Source: Nitrospira sp. (GTDB lineage Bacteria; Nitrospirota; Nitrospiria; Nitrospirales; Nitrospiraceae). Taken from it: DNA of 64,000 bases. The first letter of the stretch is position 1. Every line of letters starts with the position of its first letter. Positions 1 to 7,194 of this stretch are shown here, one piece after another. The notes below the pieces were generated by a model, which was not told the origin of the DNA, searched no databases, and was given only the letters and a program-made list of their open reading frames with translations. The position numbers were made by a program, and so were the translations under genes. The stretch spans positions 1-64,000 of the forward strand of contig VGXE01000003.1 of NCBI GenBank assembly GCA_016873455.1, written 5' to 3'.

Positions 1-57
1 CGTGGCATAACACACCGCGCTTGACTCGACCGTCTCGTTGCTGCTCTTCTCACGCAT
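1..57 (-). CDS. N-terminus of an unidentified protein, cut by the window edge
   Basis: Only 19 codons are inside the window, reading MREKSSNETVESSAVCYAT from the ATG at 57-55. An AAAGGA ribosome binding site lies about 8 nt upstream, inside the 3' strand of the folded leader at 61-125. The start is credible because of that site and because the frame stays open to the edge. The peptide is hydrophilic with no signal sequence. I do not recognise the family and too little is visible to assign one. Confidence 0.45.
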   Translation of the reverse strand, partial: MREKSSNETVESSAVCYAT

Positions 58-60
58 GGT

Positions 61-125
61 GGCGTATCCTTTCCCCTCGGCGGTAACCGAGGCGTTGGTT
101 GAGTGTTCAACCGAAAGGGTACGCC
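61..125 (-). promoter_or_regulatory. Three-way-junction RNA leader that pairs the ribosome binding site
   Basis: Bases 61-73 and 113-125 form a 13-bp outer stem with one G-U pair. Inside it are two perfect 6-bp hairpins, 75-92 (loop 81-86) and 97-112 (loop 103-106), separated by four bases. Read as minus-strand RNA the element ends 3 nt before the ATG at 57, and its last strand contains the AAAGGA Shine-Dalgarno. Folding would hide the site. I cannot match it to a named riboswitch class; a thermosensor, ligand sensor or protein-binding leader are all possible. Confidence 0.6.
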
Positions 126-219
126 GCTGTTATCCTATTTCCACACCTAAAGATGATACCTCCAGACGCCGGACCAGGTGTACTATGACCATCTGACGAC
201 ACGGCAGACCGCCGCGTAG

Positions 220-1134
220 TCAGCTATCCGCCAGGCGCCACTTAAGAATGGGCCGATACTGTCCAACCAACCGGAGCCACCTCTGAGCGAGTAGCCGATC
301 GGTTTCTTGCAGCTGATGTTCGAATTGGTGTATCGCGTCTTCTTGCCGCCGGTGCTGCGACACGTCGCGCAAGGTGCCCAATGTACCGCGATACCGCCGT
401 TCCGAGTCGTAGAGTCCCTTCGAGCTCAATTCGATTCTGATGCGGGAGGGAAAAGCCGAGTCCGGCGAAGGTTTTCGGATGAGCTCCAACTCGATCTGTC
501 GGGATGCCCGCGTTCCGGTTCTGCGGTCATTGAAACAATGTCGGGCCTGATTGAGTTGATCTGACGGCACAATGACCGAGTAGGCAGCCCCAAGTAACTC
601 TTCCTGTGAATATCCAAGGGTTCGGGTAATGAGCGGACTCACGTATGTGAATCGCCCATCCGTATCGAGCTCATACACGACATCGTTGACGGTATCGATC
701 AGCCGGCCGTAGCGCTCTTGTGTGCGTTCGAGCGCAAGACGCAGGTCGCGTTTTTCAAAGGCGTCTTGGGTGTACAACACCAACTCAGTGAGAAATGCCG
801 GCGATTTCTTATAGAGCAGAAAGTCCGCCCCGGTGTGCAAGGCATTCAGTGCGGAGGTGGAATCGCTCCGCTCGGTTTGCAACACCAGGACCACCGAGGG
901 AACGAGTCGTTTGAGCTCTGGGAAAATCGGAGTGGTCCGTTGGGCCAGGAGGTTGTCATCGAGCAGGATGAGATGCCACTGAGCCCGAGGCGCCCATTGG
1001 ATCGCTTCCTCCAAGGAGTAGACTGCTTCGATCCGGCAGTGTGGAAAGAAGGCTCGAAAAGCGAGCGTAGTCAGTTTGATTTCTTCAGCGAGCTCGTTGA
1101 CGAGGAGAATGGAGACAGGCTCACTCTGCGGCAT
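220..1134 (-). CDS. Receiver-domain and PAS-domain signalling protein
   Basis: This 304-residue protein starts with a CheY-like receiver domain (about residues 5-125). The likely phospho-acceptor is in ILLDDNLL and a conserved-lysine region is at LLYKK. A short helical linker leads to a PAS domain (about 145-265) beginning RYGRLIDTVNDVVYELD, followed by a helix. There is no kinase, GGDEF or DNA-binding domain, so it is probably an adaptor or a sensor acting on a partner encoded elsewhere. The frame opens upstream to 1350, but that stretch crosses the inverted repeat at 1317-1346, so the ATG at 1134 just before the receiver fold is chosen. No strong Shine-Dalgarno is seen. Confidence 0.7.
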   Translation of the reverse strand: MPQSEPVSILLVNELAEEIKLTTLAFRAFFPHCRIEAVYSLEEAIQWAPRAQWHLILLDDNLLAQRTTPIFPELKRLVPSVVLVLQTERSDSTSALNALHTGADFLLYKKSPAFLTELVLYTQDAFEKRDLRLALERTQERYGRLIDTVNDVVYELDTDGRFTYVSPLITRTLGYSQEELLGAAYSVIVPSDQLNQARHCFNDRRTGTRASRQIELELIRKPSPDSAFPSRIRIELSSKGLYDSERRYRGTLGTLRDVSQHRRQEDAIHQFEHQLQETDRLLAQRWLRLVGQYRPILKWRLADS

Positions 1135-1316
1135 GGCGCTGGTTCCGGTGTTTCTGAGCAAGCCGCTCGAACAGGCTCGGGCAAACGATTCCGAGCTGGT
1201 CCATTGCATAACATAAGTGCTGCTCAGAAACCCAGAGCCGGAGCGGTTTTTAATTGAAGAAATCGTGTGGGAAGCAGTTTGATGAACAATTTTGAACGGA
1301 TGAGAGGGGGGCAATG

Positions 1317-1346
1317 GGCCTGCCGGACGTTCGGTGCCGGCAGGCC
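1317..1346 (-). terminator. Strong hairpin after the PHM-like gene
   Basis: A perfect 10-bp GC-rich inverted repeat (1317-1326 and 1337-1346) with a 10-nt loop lies 13 nt beyond the stop of the minus-strand gene at 1359-2363. No T-run follows, so it may stabilise the mRNA 3' end or act as a U-tract-less terminator. Confidence 0.4.
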
Positions 1347-1358
1347 GCAAGAGAACGA

Positions 1359-2363
1359 TTAGTTAACGGAGGCAGTTTTCTTCTCTGCCGGGCAGGATCC
1401 CGGGGTCATGTACAGTAGATAATTGCCCATGCCATAATGAGCATCGGTTTTCTGAAGTGGGTGGTGGTGGACCATCACCATCTCATAGTCATCTGCCTTG
1501 GAGATGGGGAACCCCTGGCCGTCTTTATAGACTTGGTGTGGGAGGAATTCACGAAGAGTCCCGTCTTGTTCAACATCCGGAACTGTTCGAAGGAGGGTCT
1601 TGTTCTTGGTCTTATTCTCTAAGGCAATGAGAAGCACTTCGTCATGACCGTGGGGATAGGCAAACTTGACGCAGCCATCCACCGAAAACTTTAGGGGGGC
1701 GGTATGGACTTGCACACCCTGTCTGATTTCAATCCCTTCGTCGGTCTGGTCTGCTGGGCGATCGCCGAACTTGGTGAAGCAGACGATGTTGACACCGACT
1801 TGATAGATGTTCATGGCCTGAATTGGTTTGGCCTTCGGGGCAAAATACATGGTGAAGGTGGCAATGACGTTCTTGGTGGGTGGAGCGCCATGATAGAACG
1901 CGACGACCGTCATGAGCTTATCGTCTTTCGCGAGTTTTACCCCGTACCCATCGGGGAAATGTGTCTCGGCCATTTCCAATCCGGCCCCTCCGAAGAAGAG
2001 CGGCTCTCCGGGGCATGTCAAGCTGGGCTGGCTGTTATTGATCATAAGAATATGGTGCAGGTAATTTCTCGGCAATTCCTTCCCTTCGACGGTGGAAAGT
2101 GCCGACTTAAAGCCGATGAGGTACTTGTCTTCAGGCAGCTGGAAATTAAACCGGGGCATGGAGTCGCCCATGTCGCCTTCGCCATGGCCGGTCGGAAGAT
2201 CAATGGGGCCAAAGGTCAATGTCGCAGTGTTTTCTCCGTAAACAATCTTTGAGCCAACATGCTTTTTCAGTGTGGGAACGACATGGTGATCATGTCCTCC
2301 ATCGGCGTAAACTGAGGAGATCATGAAGATGCTGCTGATCATAAGAATGAAGGCTCTTAACAT
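1359..2363 (-). CDS. Exported PHM/DBM-like candidate copper protein
   Basis: This 334-residue protein has a signal peptide (about residues 1-20, ending VYA-DGG) and then a histidine-rich segment DGGHDHH. The start at 2363 has a GGGAGGA ribosome binding site 5 nt upstream; a longer frame to 2447 lacks this. Potential metal ligands fall in the order used by copper type II ascorbate-dependent monooxygenases (peptidylglycine monooxygenase, dopamine beta-monooxygenase): HH at 103-104 (LHHILM), H158 (AFYHG), HxH at 238/240 (PHGHDEV) and M312 (YGMGNYLLYM). The spacing is close to that of rat PHM (107/108, 172, 242/244, 314). Family and copper binding are inferred from this pattern. A structural or non-catalytic copper role is also possible. 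Confidence 0.55.
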   Translation of the reverse strand: MLRAFILMISSIFMISSVYADGGHDHHVVPTLKKHVGSKIVYGENTATLTFGPIDLPTGHGEGDMGDSMPRFNFQLPEDKYLIGFKSALSTVEGKELPRNYLHHILMINNSQPSLTCPGEPLFFGGAGLEMAETHFPDGYGVKLAKDDKLMTVVAFYHGAPPTKNVIATFTMYFAPKAKPIQAMNIYQVGVNIVCFTKFGDRPADQTDEGIEIRQGVQVHTAPLKFSVDGCVKFAYPHGHDEVLLIALENKTKNKTLLRTVPDVEQDGTLREFLPHQVYKDGQGFPISKADDYEMVMVHHHPLQKTDAHYGMGNYLLYMTPGSCPAEKKTASVN

Positions 2364-2443
2364 AAGTCCTCCCAGAGGAAGTAAAGGGGTGATGGTGAAT
2401 CGGACTCCGAATTGTTGGTATATCAGAAGCAACACAGGGTGGT

Positions 2444-3328
2444 TCATTGGGCGCTAGCCGGTGACGGCGATAGTTTTTTCCAGTGATAGGTACCGCCATG
2501 TTCCTTCGGCGGAATGTTTTTTCTCGTATCGACCCGCGTGTACCACCAGATGCCCTTGGCTTCCCTGCCGTCTTCCGAGAGGAGGACTTCAAATCCGCCT
2601 TCCCGATCGTTGCCAGGCTGGTGCCACGTGCCTTGCCAGAGACGGTTTTCAATTTTTGTGGTGACGAACCGTCCTTGGTGTTGTGTGTAAGGGCCGTTTC
2701 CGTTCTTGTCCAGTGTCGCTTTGTAGCGTTTGTCGTCCTCGACTTCGAGAATATCCCAGTCTCCGCTGACATCCGGCATGGCGGAAACCCCCGGATTGCT
2801 GACTCGGAGTTGTTGTGGGGACGAGGCACTTGACTGAGCCAGGGGACCGTTCATTTGCGCGGAGCGAAACGACTCATGAAAAGAGAGCATGACCCATTGT
2901 CCGTTCCGGCGTTCCAGTACCCCGGTTTCGCGTAAGGGCAGCATCATACGTTTGAGCTCTGCGCCCTCCTTGGTATAACGGGTATAATCCAATTCCATCG
3001 TGAACCAGGCGATGTCTCCCTTGTGCCAGACCGTGAGCTCACGGATCGGGATTTCAAACTTCTGAACCGCGGCGAACTCTTCCCGCATCTCCTGCTCAAA
3101 AGCCGGCCAGCCCACGTACTTGCGTCCACCGACCGAATAACTGGTGATGTCGGCATCGTGGGCCATCAAACGGGACATGGTGGCCATATCTTTATCAACG
3201 TTAGCCTGAACAAGTTTGCGAATGACGGTTTCTGGATCGGCCGTCTCTGGGGCAGCCGCCAGTACCCCAGCCGTCGATAGTAGGGCGCTTAACACAGTAC
3301 ACACCACGGTTGCTGTAGAACGACCCAT
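2444..3328 (-). CDS. Secreted NTF2-like (SnoaL/DUF4440-type) protein with lipocalin-like tail
   Basis: This 294-residue protein has a signal peptide (about residues 1-25, ending VLAAAP). Residues 33-155 read like a SnoaL/DUF4440 NTF2-like domain: VIRKLVQANVDKDMATMSRL, then WHKGDIAWFTMELD and a closing GQWVMLSFHES. Residues 185-290 form a beta-rich tail (SGDWDILEVEDDK through GGTYHWKKL) with the rhythm of small lipocalin-like proteins. It starts 9 nt after a GGGGGA site and has its own promoter at 3387-3415. The PHM-like gene follows 81 nt downstream on the same strand, so the two may be co-transcribed. The substrate is unknown. Confidence 0.7.
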   Translation of the reverse strand: MGRSTATVVCTVLSALLSTAGVLAAAPETADPETVIRKLVQANVDKDMATMSRLMAHDADITSYSVGGRKYVGWPAFEQEMREEFAAVQKFEIPIRELTVWHKGDIAWFTMELDYTRYTKEGAELKRMMLPLRETGVLERRNGQWVMLSFHESFRSAQMNGPLAQSSASSPQQLRVSNPGVSAMPDVSGDWDILEVEDDKRYKATLDKNGNGPYTQHQGRFVTTKIENRLWQGTWHQPGNDREGGFEVLLSEDGREAKGIWWYTRVDTRKNIPPKEHGGTYHWKKLSPSPASAQ

Positions 3329-3386
3329 TCAATGTCCCCCTGTGATGGAACTCTCGGATCGAGAGCATGGTGAAGGATAGCCTGAA

Positions 3387-3415
3387 AAACTACACGCTCT
3401 TGGTGAGCTTGTCAA
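3387..3415 (-). promoter_or_regulatory. Sigma-70-type promoter for the 2444-3328 gene
   Basis: On the minus strand a perfect TTGACA (3415-3410) is followed after 17 bp by TAGTTT (3392-3387). The predicted leader is about 50 nt and contains a small CTCTCG/CGAGAG hairpin at 3351-3365 before the ribosome binding site. Confidence 0.65.
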
Positions 3416-3436
3416 TACAGGCGAGAAGCGCTCGGG

Positions 3437-4186
3437 TCACGTGTGCCCGATGACCACCACCGTCACGTTGTCCGTCCCTCCGCGCTCCAATGATGCGTCA
3501 ATGAGGTTATCGCATGCCCGGATCGGATCTCCTTTGGCCTCCGTCATGATGTCCTGAATGTCGTTATCCTCGAGCATTTTCGTCAGGCCGTCGGAACACA
3601 AGAGTAGTAGATCTTCCTTCTCAAGCGGGGAGGAGGAAAGGGAGGGTTTCATCGGTGCCGACATGCCCAACGCTTGCGTCAGGACATGGCGCTCGGGATG
3701 CGTCCGCGCCGTCTTCTCGGTCAAAATGCCCCGGGTCAGGTATTTTTCGATGAGTGTATGATCACGGGTGAGCGGGGTCAACGCACCGGAGCGGAATCGG
3801 TAGGCACGGCTGTCACCCAAATGAGCCACATGGGCTTCCGGTTGGTTCGACGAGTGGATCAGCAGCATGACGAGCGTTGTGCCCATGCCTTTGAGGTTGG
3901 GTTCCAGCTGCACCCGCCCCATGATCGCCAGGTGCGCTTGCGTGATCAGTCCGGTCAAGAATTGGGAAGACGTCGTGTGGCCTTGGCGGAGCGTCGCGGC
4001 CGATAATTCGGCGTGCGCTTTGATGCTGGCGATAGCCAGTTGGGCGGCAACCTCTCCGCCGACATGGCCTCCCATTCCGTCGGCGACGGCCCACAGGCCT
4101 AATGGGTCGATTGTGATGAACGCATCTTGGTTCGCTGTACGCACCAATCCGATCTCACTGCGTCCGATACCAACCCAACTGGTCAT
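3437..4186 (-). CDS. PP2C-family serine/threonine protein phosphatase (Stp/PrpC type)
   Basis: This 249-residue single-domain protein has the full set of bacterial PP2C motifs. These are the early RTANQDAF, the metal-binding ADGMGGHVGGE, AHLGDSRAYR, LTRDHTLIEK, the LLLCSDGLTKMLED aspartate region and the final GGTDNVTVVVI. It removes phosphate from Ser/Thr (often from PASTA- or Hanks-type kinase targets) using two Mn/Mg ions in the cytoplasm. No kinase gene is in the window. Its ATG overlaps the stop of the exonuclease gene by 4 bp, so the two are translationally coupled. Confidence 0.93.
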   Translation of the reverse strand: MTSWVGIGRSEIGLVRTANQDAFITIDPLGLWAVADGMGGHVGGEVAAQLAIASIKAHAELSAATLRQGHTTSSQFLTGLITQAHLAIMGRVQLEPNLKGMGTTLVMLLIHSSNQPEAHVAHLGDSRAYRFRSGALTPLTRDHTLIEKYLTRGILTEKTARTHPERHVLTQALGMSAPMKPSLSSSPLEKEDLLLLCSDGLTKMLEDNDIQDIMTEAKGDPIRACDNLIDASLERGGTDNVTVVVIGHT

Positions 4187-4995
4187 GGTGTGTATGCCGT
4201 GGGCGAATGGTGTGACATCCCCGATGCAGCGGATGCCGAAGGGCCGAATCGTAGCATCATCTCCTTATAGACGAGTGCGGCCAGCGGCACAAGGGATTCC
4301 GTATCGGCGCGGTTGTAGGCCAGCAACACATCGAGGGCCGCCTGATCTCCAAGACGCCACCGTGACCACAGTCGTACGGCGTCCAGGCCATCGAGGCCGC
4401 AAAGGGCCGGTGCTCGATCGAGGCCCAGTTCCCGTTCCAGATGCTTGAGTCCTCCGTGCATCCCCAACCGGCGTGCAGCCAGGCACAGGTCGAAGTGGGG
4501 CATGGGGAATCGAAGGCGGGGAAATTTGGCTCGCAAGTACGGCACATCGAATACAGATCCGAAGAAGGTGACCAGCAATGTGCACTCGTCGAGCGCCGCC
4601 TGCAGCCGGTCGGTTGTCAGGGTGTCGCCTTGGACCAACGTCGTCGTGGATCCGTTCCGATGCAGTCCGACCACGGTGACGGCTCCAGCCGGATCGTGGG
4701 GGGAGAGACCCGTTGTCTCAATATCAAGATAGAGCGCCGTGGATCGGCAGGTGTCATAGAATCGCCAATGCTCGCGGCCGGGGAGTCGTGCAGCAAGGGA
4801 AGGGAAATCCTTGGCCTCAAATGCGGCAAGGGCCTGGGAGAGGTCCTCGTTATAGAGCGATTTCCTATCCGGTGAGAGCCCGGCAATGCGAGATCGGTTC
4901 ACGAAACTATGCCAGTCGAGCACACCTTCCTGCCACCACCGGCGCTCCGTCACGGCTCCGACGCCTTGTAATAAGACGAATGTGGAGGTCAGCAT
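4183..4995 (-). CDS. YprB-type RNase H-like 3'-5' exonuclease
   Basis: This 270-residue protein shows the DEDD exonuclease pattern. ExoI is YLDIETTGLS (about residue 90), ExoII is TFFGSVFDVPYL (about 145) and ExoIII is YNRADTESL (about 228). The region LKHLERELGL between them is typical of the YprB/RNase_H_2 family. It should trim DNA or RNA from the 3' end with two metal ions; its in vivo substrate is not established. There is no Shine-Dalgarno. A -10 box ends 7 nt before the ATG, so the mRNA is predicted to be leaderless. It leads a two-gene operon with the PP2C phosphatase. Confidence 0.85.
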   Translation of the reverse strand: MLTSTFVLLQGVGAVTERRWWQEGVLDWHSFVNRSRIAGLSPDRKSLYNEDLSQALAAFEAKDFPSLAARLPGREHWRFYDTCRSTALYLDIETTGLSPHDPAGAVTVVGLHRNGSTTTLVQGDTLTTDRLQAALDECTLLVTFFGSVFDVPYLRAKFPRLRFPMPHFDLCLAARRLGMHGGLKHLERELGLDRAPALCGLDGLDAVRLWSRWRLGDQAALDVLLAYNRADTESLVPLAALVYKEMMLRFGPSASAASGMSHHSPTAYTP

Positions 4996-5002
4996 GGCGG
5001 CG

Positions 5003-5032
5003 ATTGTAGCCTTGATTTCACATAGGAGACAA
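5003..5032 (-). promoter_or_regulatory. Promoter placing the yprB-like ATG at +1
   Basis: On the minus strand TTGTCT (5032-5027), an 18-bp spacer and TACAAT (5008-5003) are followed by 7 nt and then the ATG at 4995. The transcription start would coincide with the start codon. Confidence 0.55.
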
Positions 5033-5094
5033 GTTAGAGTCCAGCTCCGCAGTGCTGACTGAACGAACGTGTCCGTGGAAAGTTACACCGCCTC

Positions 5095-5478
5095 ATGACG
5101 GAACCGGCGAAGCGCATCCGCATTCTGGTTGACGGAGTCCGGCTCGAAGCGGAACTTAAGGGAACAAAAACCGCGGCCGCGGTCTATGCGGCGCTCCCGG
5201 TTCAGGCTCCTGTCAATGTGTGGGGTGAAGAATTCTATTTCAAGATTTCCGGTGTGGTCGATTATCGAGAAACGGCCACGAATCGGGTCGCGGTCGGAGA
5301 CATCGCGTACTGGGGGGCCGGCCAGGTTCTGGCGATTTTTTTTGGACGAACCCCGATGAGCACGGGAGCCGATCCGGTACCCGCCGATCGGGTGAATGTC
5401 GTCGGCCGAATCGTGGGAGATGCGACACAGCTGCGCCGTGTGATGGAAGCCACGACAATTCGAGTCGAACGAGGATAG
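5095..5478 (+). CDS. Cyclophilin-like fold protein (DUF369/TM1367-type)
   Basis: This 127-residue cytoplasmic protein reads IRILVDGVRLEAELKGTKTA at the start, WGEEFYFKISG in the middle and GDIAYWGAGQVLAIFFGRTP near residue 75. This is the pattern of the small cyclophilin-like family represented by TM1367 (Pfam Cyclophil_like). Known members lack proven prolyl isomerase activity and their role is unclear. The DUF507 gene follows after 3 nt, so the genes form an operon. Confidence 0.8.
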   Translation: MTEPAKRIRILVDGVRLEAELKGTKTAAAVYAALPVQAPVNVWGEEFYFKISGVVDYRETATNRVAVGDIAYWGAGQVLAIFFGRTPMSTGADPVPADRVNVVGRIVGDATQLRRVMEATTIRVERG

Positions 5479-5481
5479 GGC

Positions 5482-5763
5482 ATGCGTCTCTCGAAGGAAC
5501 GGGTGCGGCATATGGCCGAAAGCCTGGTGGGGCGGCTTCAGCAAGAGGGACACATCGAACTCGTTGGAGACCGAGCTGCGTTGGTCGCTGGACTGGATCA
5601 GGCGATCACGGATGAGCTGTCCGTGGAGGATCGGCTCAATACGGAAGTGCGCCAGATGCTCAAAGCCTATGACAAACAGATCGAACAAGGCCAGGTCGAT
5701 TATCAGAAAATGTTTCAGATGGTGAAGCAGAAGTTGGTCCGTGAACGGGGCCTGATACTGTAA
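5482..5763 (+). CDS. DUF507 family protein, first copy
   Basis: This 93-residue, highly charged, mostly helical protein matches the DUF507 pattern. It opens MRLSKERVRHMAESL, has a central DELSVEDRLNTEVRQML and ends with DYQKMFQMVKQKLVRERG. GAGGAT in the preceding gene's end serves as ribosome binding site. The function of DUF507 is unknown. It lies 3 nt behind the cyclophilin-like gene and is separated from a second DUF507 gene by a palindromic word-repeat spacer. Confidence 0.88.
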   Translation: MRLSKERVRHMAESLVGRLQQEGHIELVGDRAALVAGLDQAITDELSVEDRLNTEVRQMLKAYDKQIEQGQVDYQKMFQMVKQKLVRERGLIL

Positions 5764-5853
5764 GACGTGAAACGTGAAGGGTGAGGTGTGAAACGGATGG
5801 GAGTATGAGCGGCACAGCCTGGTCCTCTTACGTCTCACGTTTTACGCCTCACG
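5764..5853. repeat. Palindromic word-repeat spacer, site A
   Basis: The 5' arm (5765-5795) is a run of the degenerate word GTGAAACG/GTGAGGTG. The 3' arm (5829-5853) is the complement of the same word. The arms are about 33 nt apart, giving an imperfect hairpin that ends 8 nt before the next ATG. It does not encode a protein. Confidence 0.75.
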
Positions 5854-5860
5854 ATATTCT

Positions 5861-6136
5861 ATGTTGAGCGAAGACAAGGCCAGCCATTTGTCGCATGTCG
5901 TTGCAACCGCGATCAAGCGTCACGCGGCGGTCAGGCTGGTGGCTGATGAAGAGCGAGTGCTGAAAGCGGTCAAGCGTGTCGTGGCCGCTGAATTGGCGCA
6001 GGAGGAAGAAATTGACCGCAAGGTCAAAGCCAAGTTGGCCTCCTACTCGCGCGGGATTGTCGAGGGCAGTGCGGAGTGGGAGGTGCTGTACTGCAAGACG
6101 TTCGACGAGGAGATCAGAAAACAGGCCAAGGTGTGA
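5861..6136 (+). CDS. DUF507 family protein, second copy
   Basis: This 91-residue helical protein is a diverged paralogue of the preceding gene. It opens LSEDKASHLSHVVATAIK and has AAELAQEEEIDRKVKAKL where the first copy has DELSVEDRLNTEVRQML. Pairs of DUF507 genes suggest a heteromer, but this is inference. There is no Shine-Dalgarno; the ATG follows the palindromic spacer directly, so translation may depend on coupling or on a start inside the spacer. The function is unknown. Confidence 0.85.
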   Translation: MLSEDKASHLSHVVATAIKRHAAVRLVADEERVLKAVKRVVAAELAQEEEIDRKVKAKLASYSRGIVEGSAEWEVLYCKTFDEEIRKQAKV

Positions 6137-6160
6137 GCTGAAGACGGTGAGGAAGAGGAT

Positions 6161-6601
6161 ATGAAACAGGTGGTGATCGTGGGAGTGATCCTGGCGTTGC
6201 TGGGGACGGCAGCCTGTTCGAAGCACAAACCGCTCGTTCCGCTGGACATGATCGGCGCAGATGCCACGCCCCAGGTCGTGACCCTCACCGAGCAAGGCAC
6301 GCAGGCGTTCAATGCCAAACAATTTGAGGCGGCCAAGAAGTTTTTCGAGGAGGCGATGTCTGCCGCGCCTCAGTCAGGTCAGGCGCATTACAACTACGCC
6401 TTGGCGCTGAACGCGCTGGGGAAGCAGGACGTTGCGCGGCAGCATTTTCTTGAGGCGGCCAACTTGGCTCCCGGCGACAAGGTGATTTGGGATTCTCCCG
6501 CCTTGGCGCCCTATGGTGACCCTGACACGAGAACGCGTACCAAAGAACGTCCGTACGGAACGCAACGGCCGAATTTCGGCGCTCCGTTGCCGCGATACTA
6601 G
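6161..6601 (+). CDS. Small TPR-repeat lipoprotein
   Basis: This 146-residue protein has a lipoprotein signal with lipobox LGTAAC (Cys about residue 20). Two tetratricopeptide repeats follow at about residues 47-115 (GTQAFNAKQFEAAKKFFEEA and AHYNYALALNALGKQDVARQ). The tail is proline- and arginine-rich, ending APLPRY. It should be anchored in the inner or outer membrane facing the periplasm, where TPR domains act as protein-docking surfaces. A GAGGAT site sits just upstream. The partner is unknown. Confidence 0.85.
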   Translation: MKQVVIVGVILALLGTAACSKHKPLVPLDMIGADATPQVVTLTEQGTQAFNAKQFEAAKKFFEEAMSAAPQSGQAHYNYALALNALGKQDVARQHFLEAANLAPGDKVIWDSPALAPYGDPDTRTRTKERPYGTQRPNFGAPLPRY

Positions 6602-6706
6602 GCGGTTGGTAGACGGTCGTATTCGACCACAAGAGCGGACCGATCAACAGGTTTTGCACTGAGCCGGCAGAAGGTTCCTTCATTCTGTACACATGAGGGG
6701 TGAGAT

Positions 6707-7174
6707 ATGGCCAAGGACGTTGCGGTTGGACAATTGGCTCCCGAACTCTCGATTCCGGATCAGGACGGCAAGACGGTCACATTAAAAAGTTTTCGCGGTA
6801 AACAAATCGTCCTGTATTTCTATCCGAAAGACGATACGCCGGGGTGTACCAAAGAATCCTGCGATTTTCGTGACGTTGAGTCACAAATTTTGCGGGCCGG
6901 TGGGACAATCCTTGGGGTCAGTTTGGATGGGCGTGACTCTCACCGGAAATTCATCAAGAAGTTTGGATTGCCGTTTCCGCTGTTGAGCGACGAGGATGCG
7001 GCCATCTCCAAGGTCTACGGGGTCTATAAGGAAAAGAACATGTACGGGCGAAAATATTGGGGCATCGAGCGTAGCACGTTCATTATCGGTCCCGAAGGAA
7101 AAGTGAAGGCGATCTTTCGCAAAGTCAAAGTCGACGGGCACGCCGACGAAGTGTTGGCGGCGCTGAAAGCGTAG
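6707..7174 (+). CDS. bcp: Thioredoxin-dependent peroxiredoxin Bcp (PrxQ type)
   Basis: This 155-residue protein has the Bcp/PrxQ core KDDTPGCTKESCDFRD. The peroxidatic Cys47 and resolving Cys52 are five residues apart, so it is a two-cysteine Bcp that forms an intramolecular disulfide reduced by thioredoxin. It also has the supporting threonine and the arginine in IERSTFIIG. It detoxifies hydrogen peroxide and organic hydroperoxides in the cytoplasm. A GAGGGGTGAG site precedes the ATG. A second peroxidase (lipoprotein Tpx, 10277-10945) lies nearby. Confidence 0.96.
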   Translation: MAKDVAVGQLAPELSIPDQDGKTVTLKSFRGKQIVLYFYPKDDTPGCTKESCDFRDVESQILRAGGTILGVSLDGRDSHRKFIKKFGLPFPLLSDEDAAISKVYGVYKEKNMYGRKYWGIERSTFIIGPEGKVKAIFRKVKVDGHADEVLAALKA

Positions 7175-7194
7175 CCCCCTCCCCACGTCACCCG

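Noticed and set aside
220-1350. Longer N-terminal version of the receiver-PAS gene
   Set aside because: The extra 72 codons cross the perfect inverted repeat at 1317-1346 and have no domain or ribosome site; the shorter ATG at 1134 is preferred.
4257-4886. Several open frames in both strands inside the exonuclease gene
   Set aside because: They are out-of-frame shadows of a gene with clear DEDD motifs.
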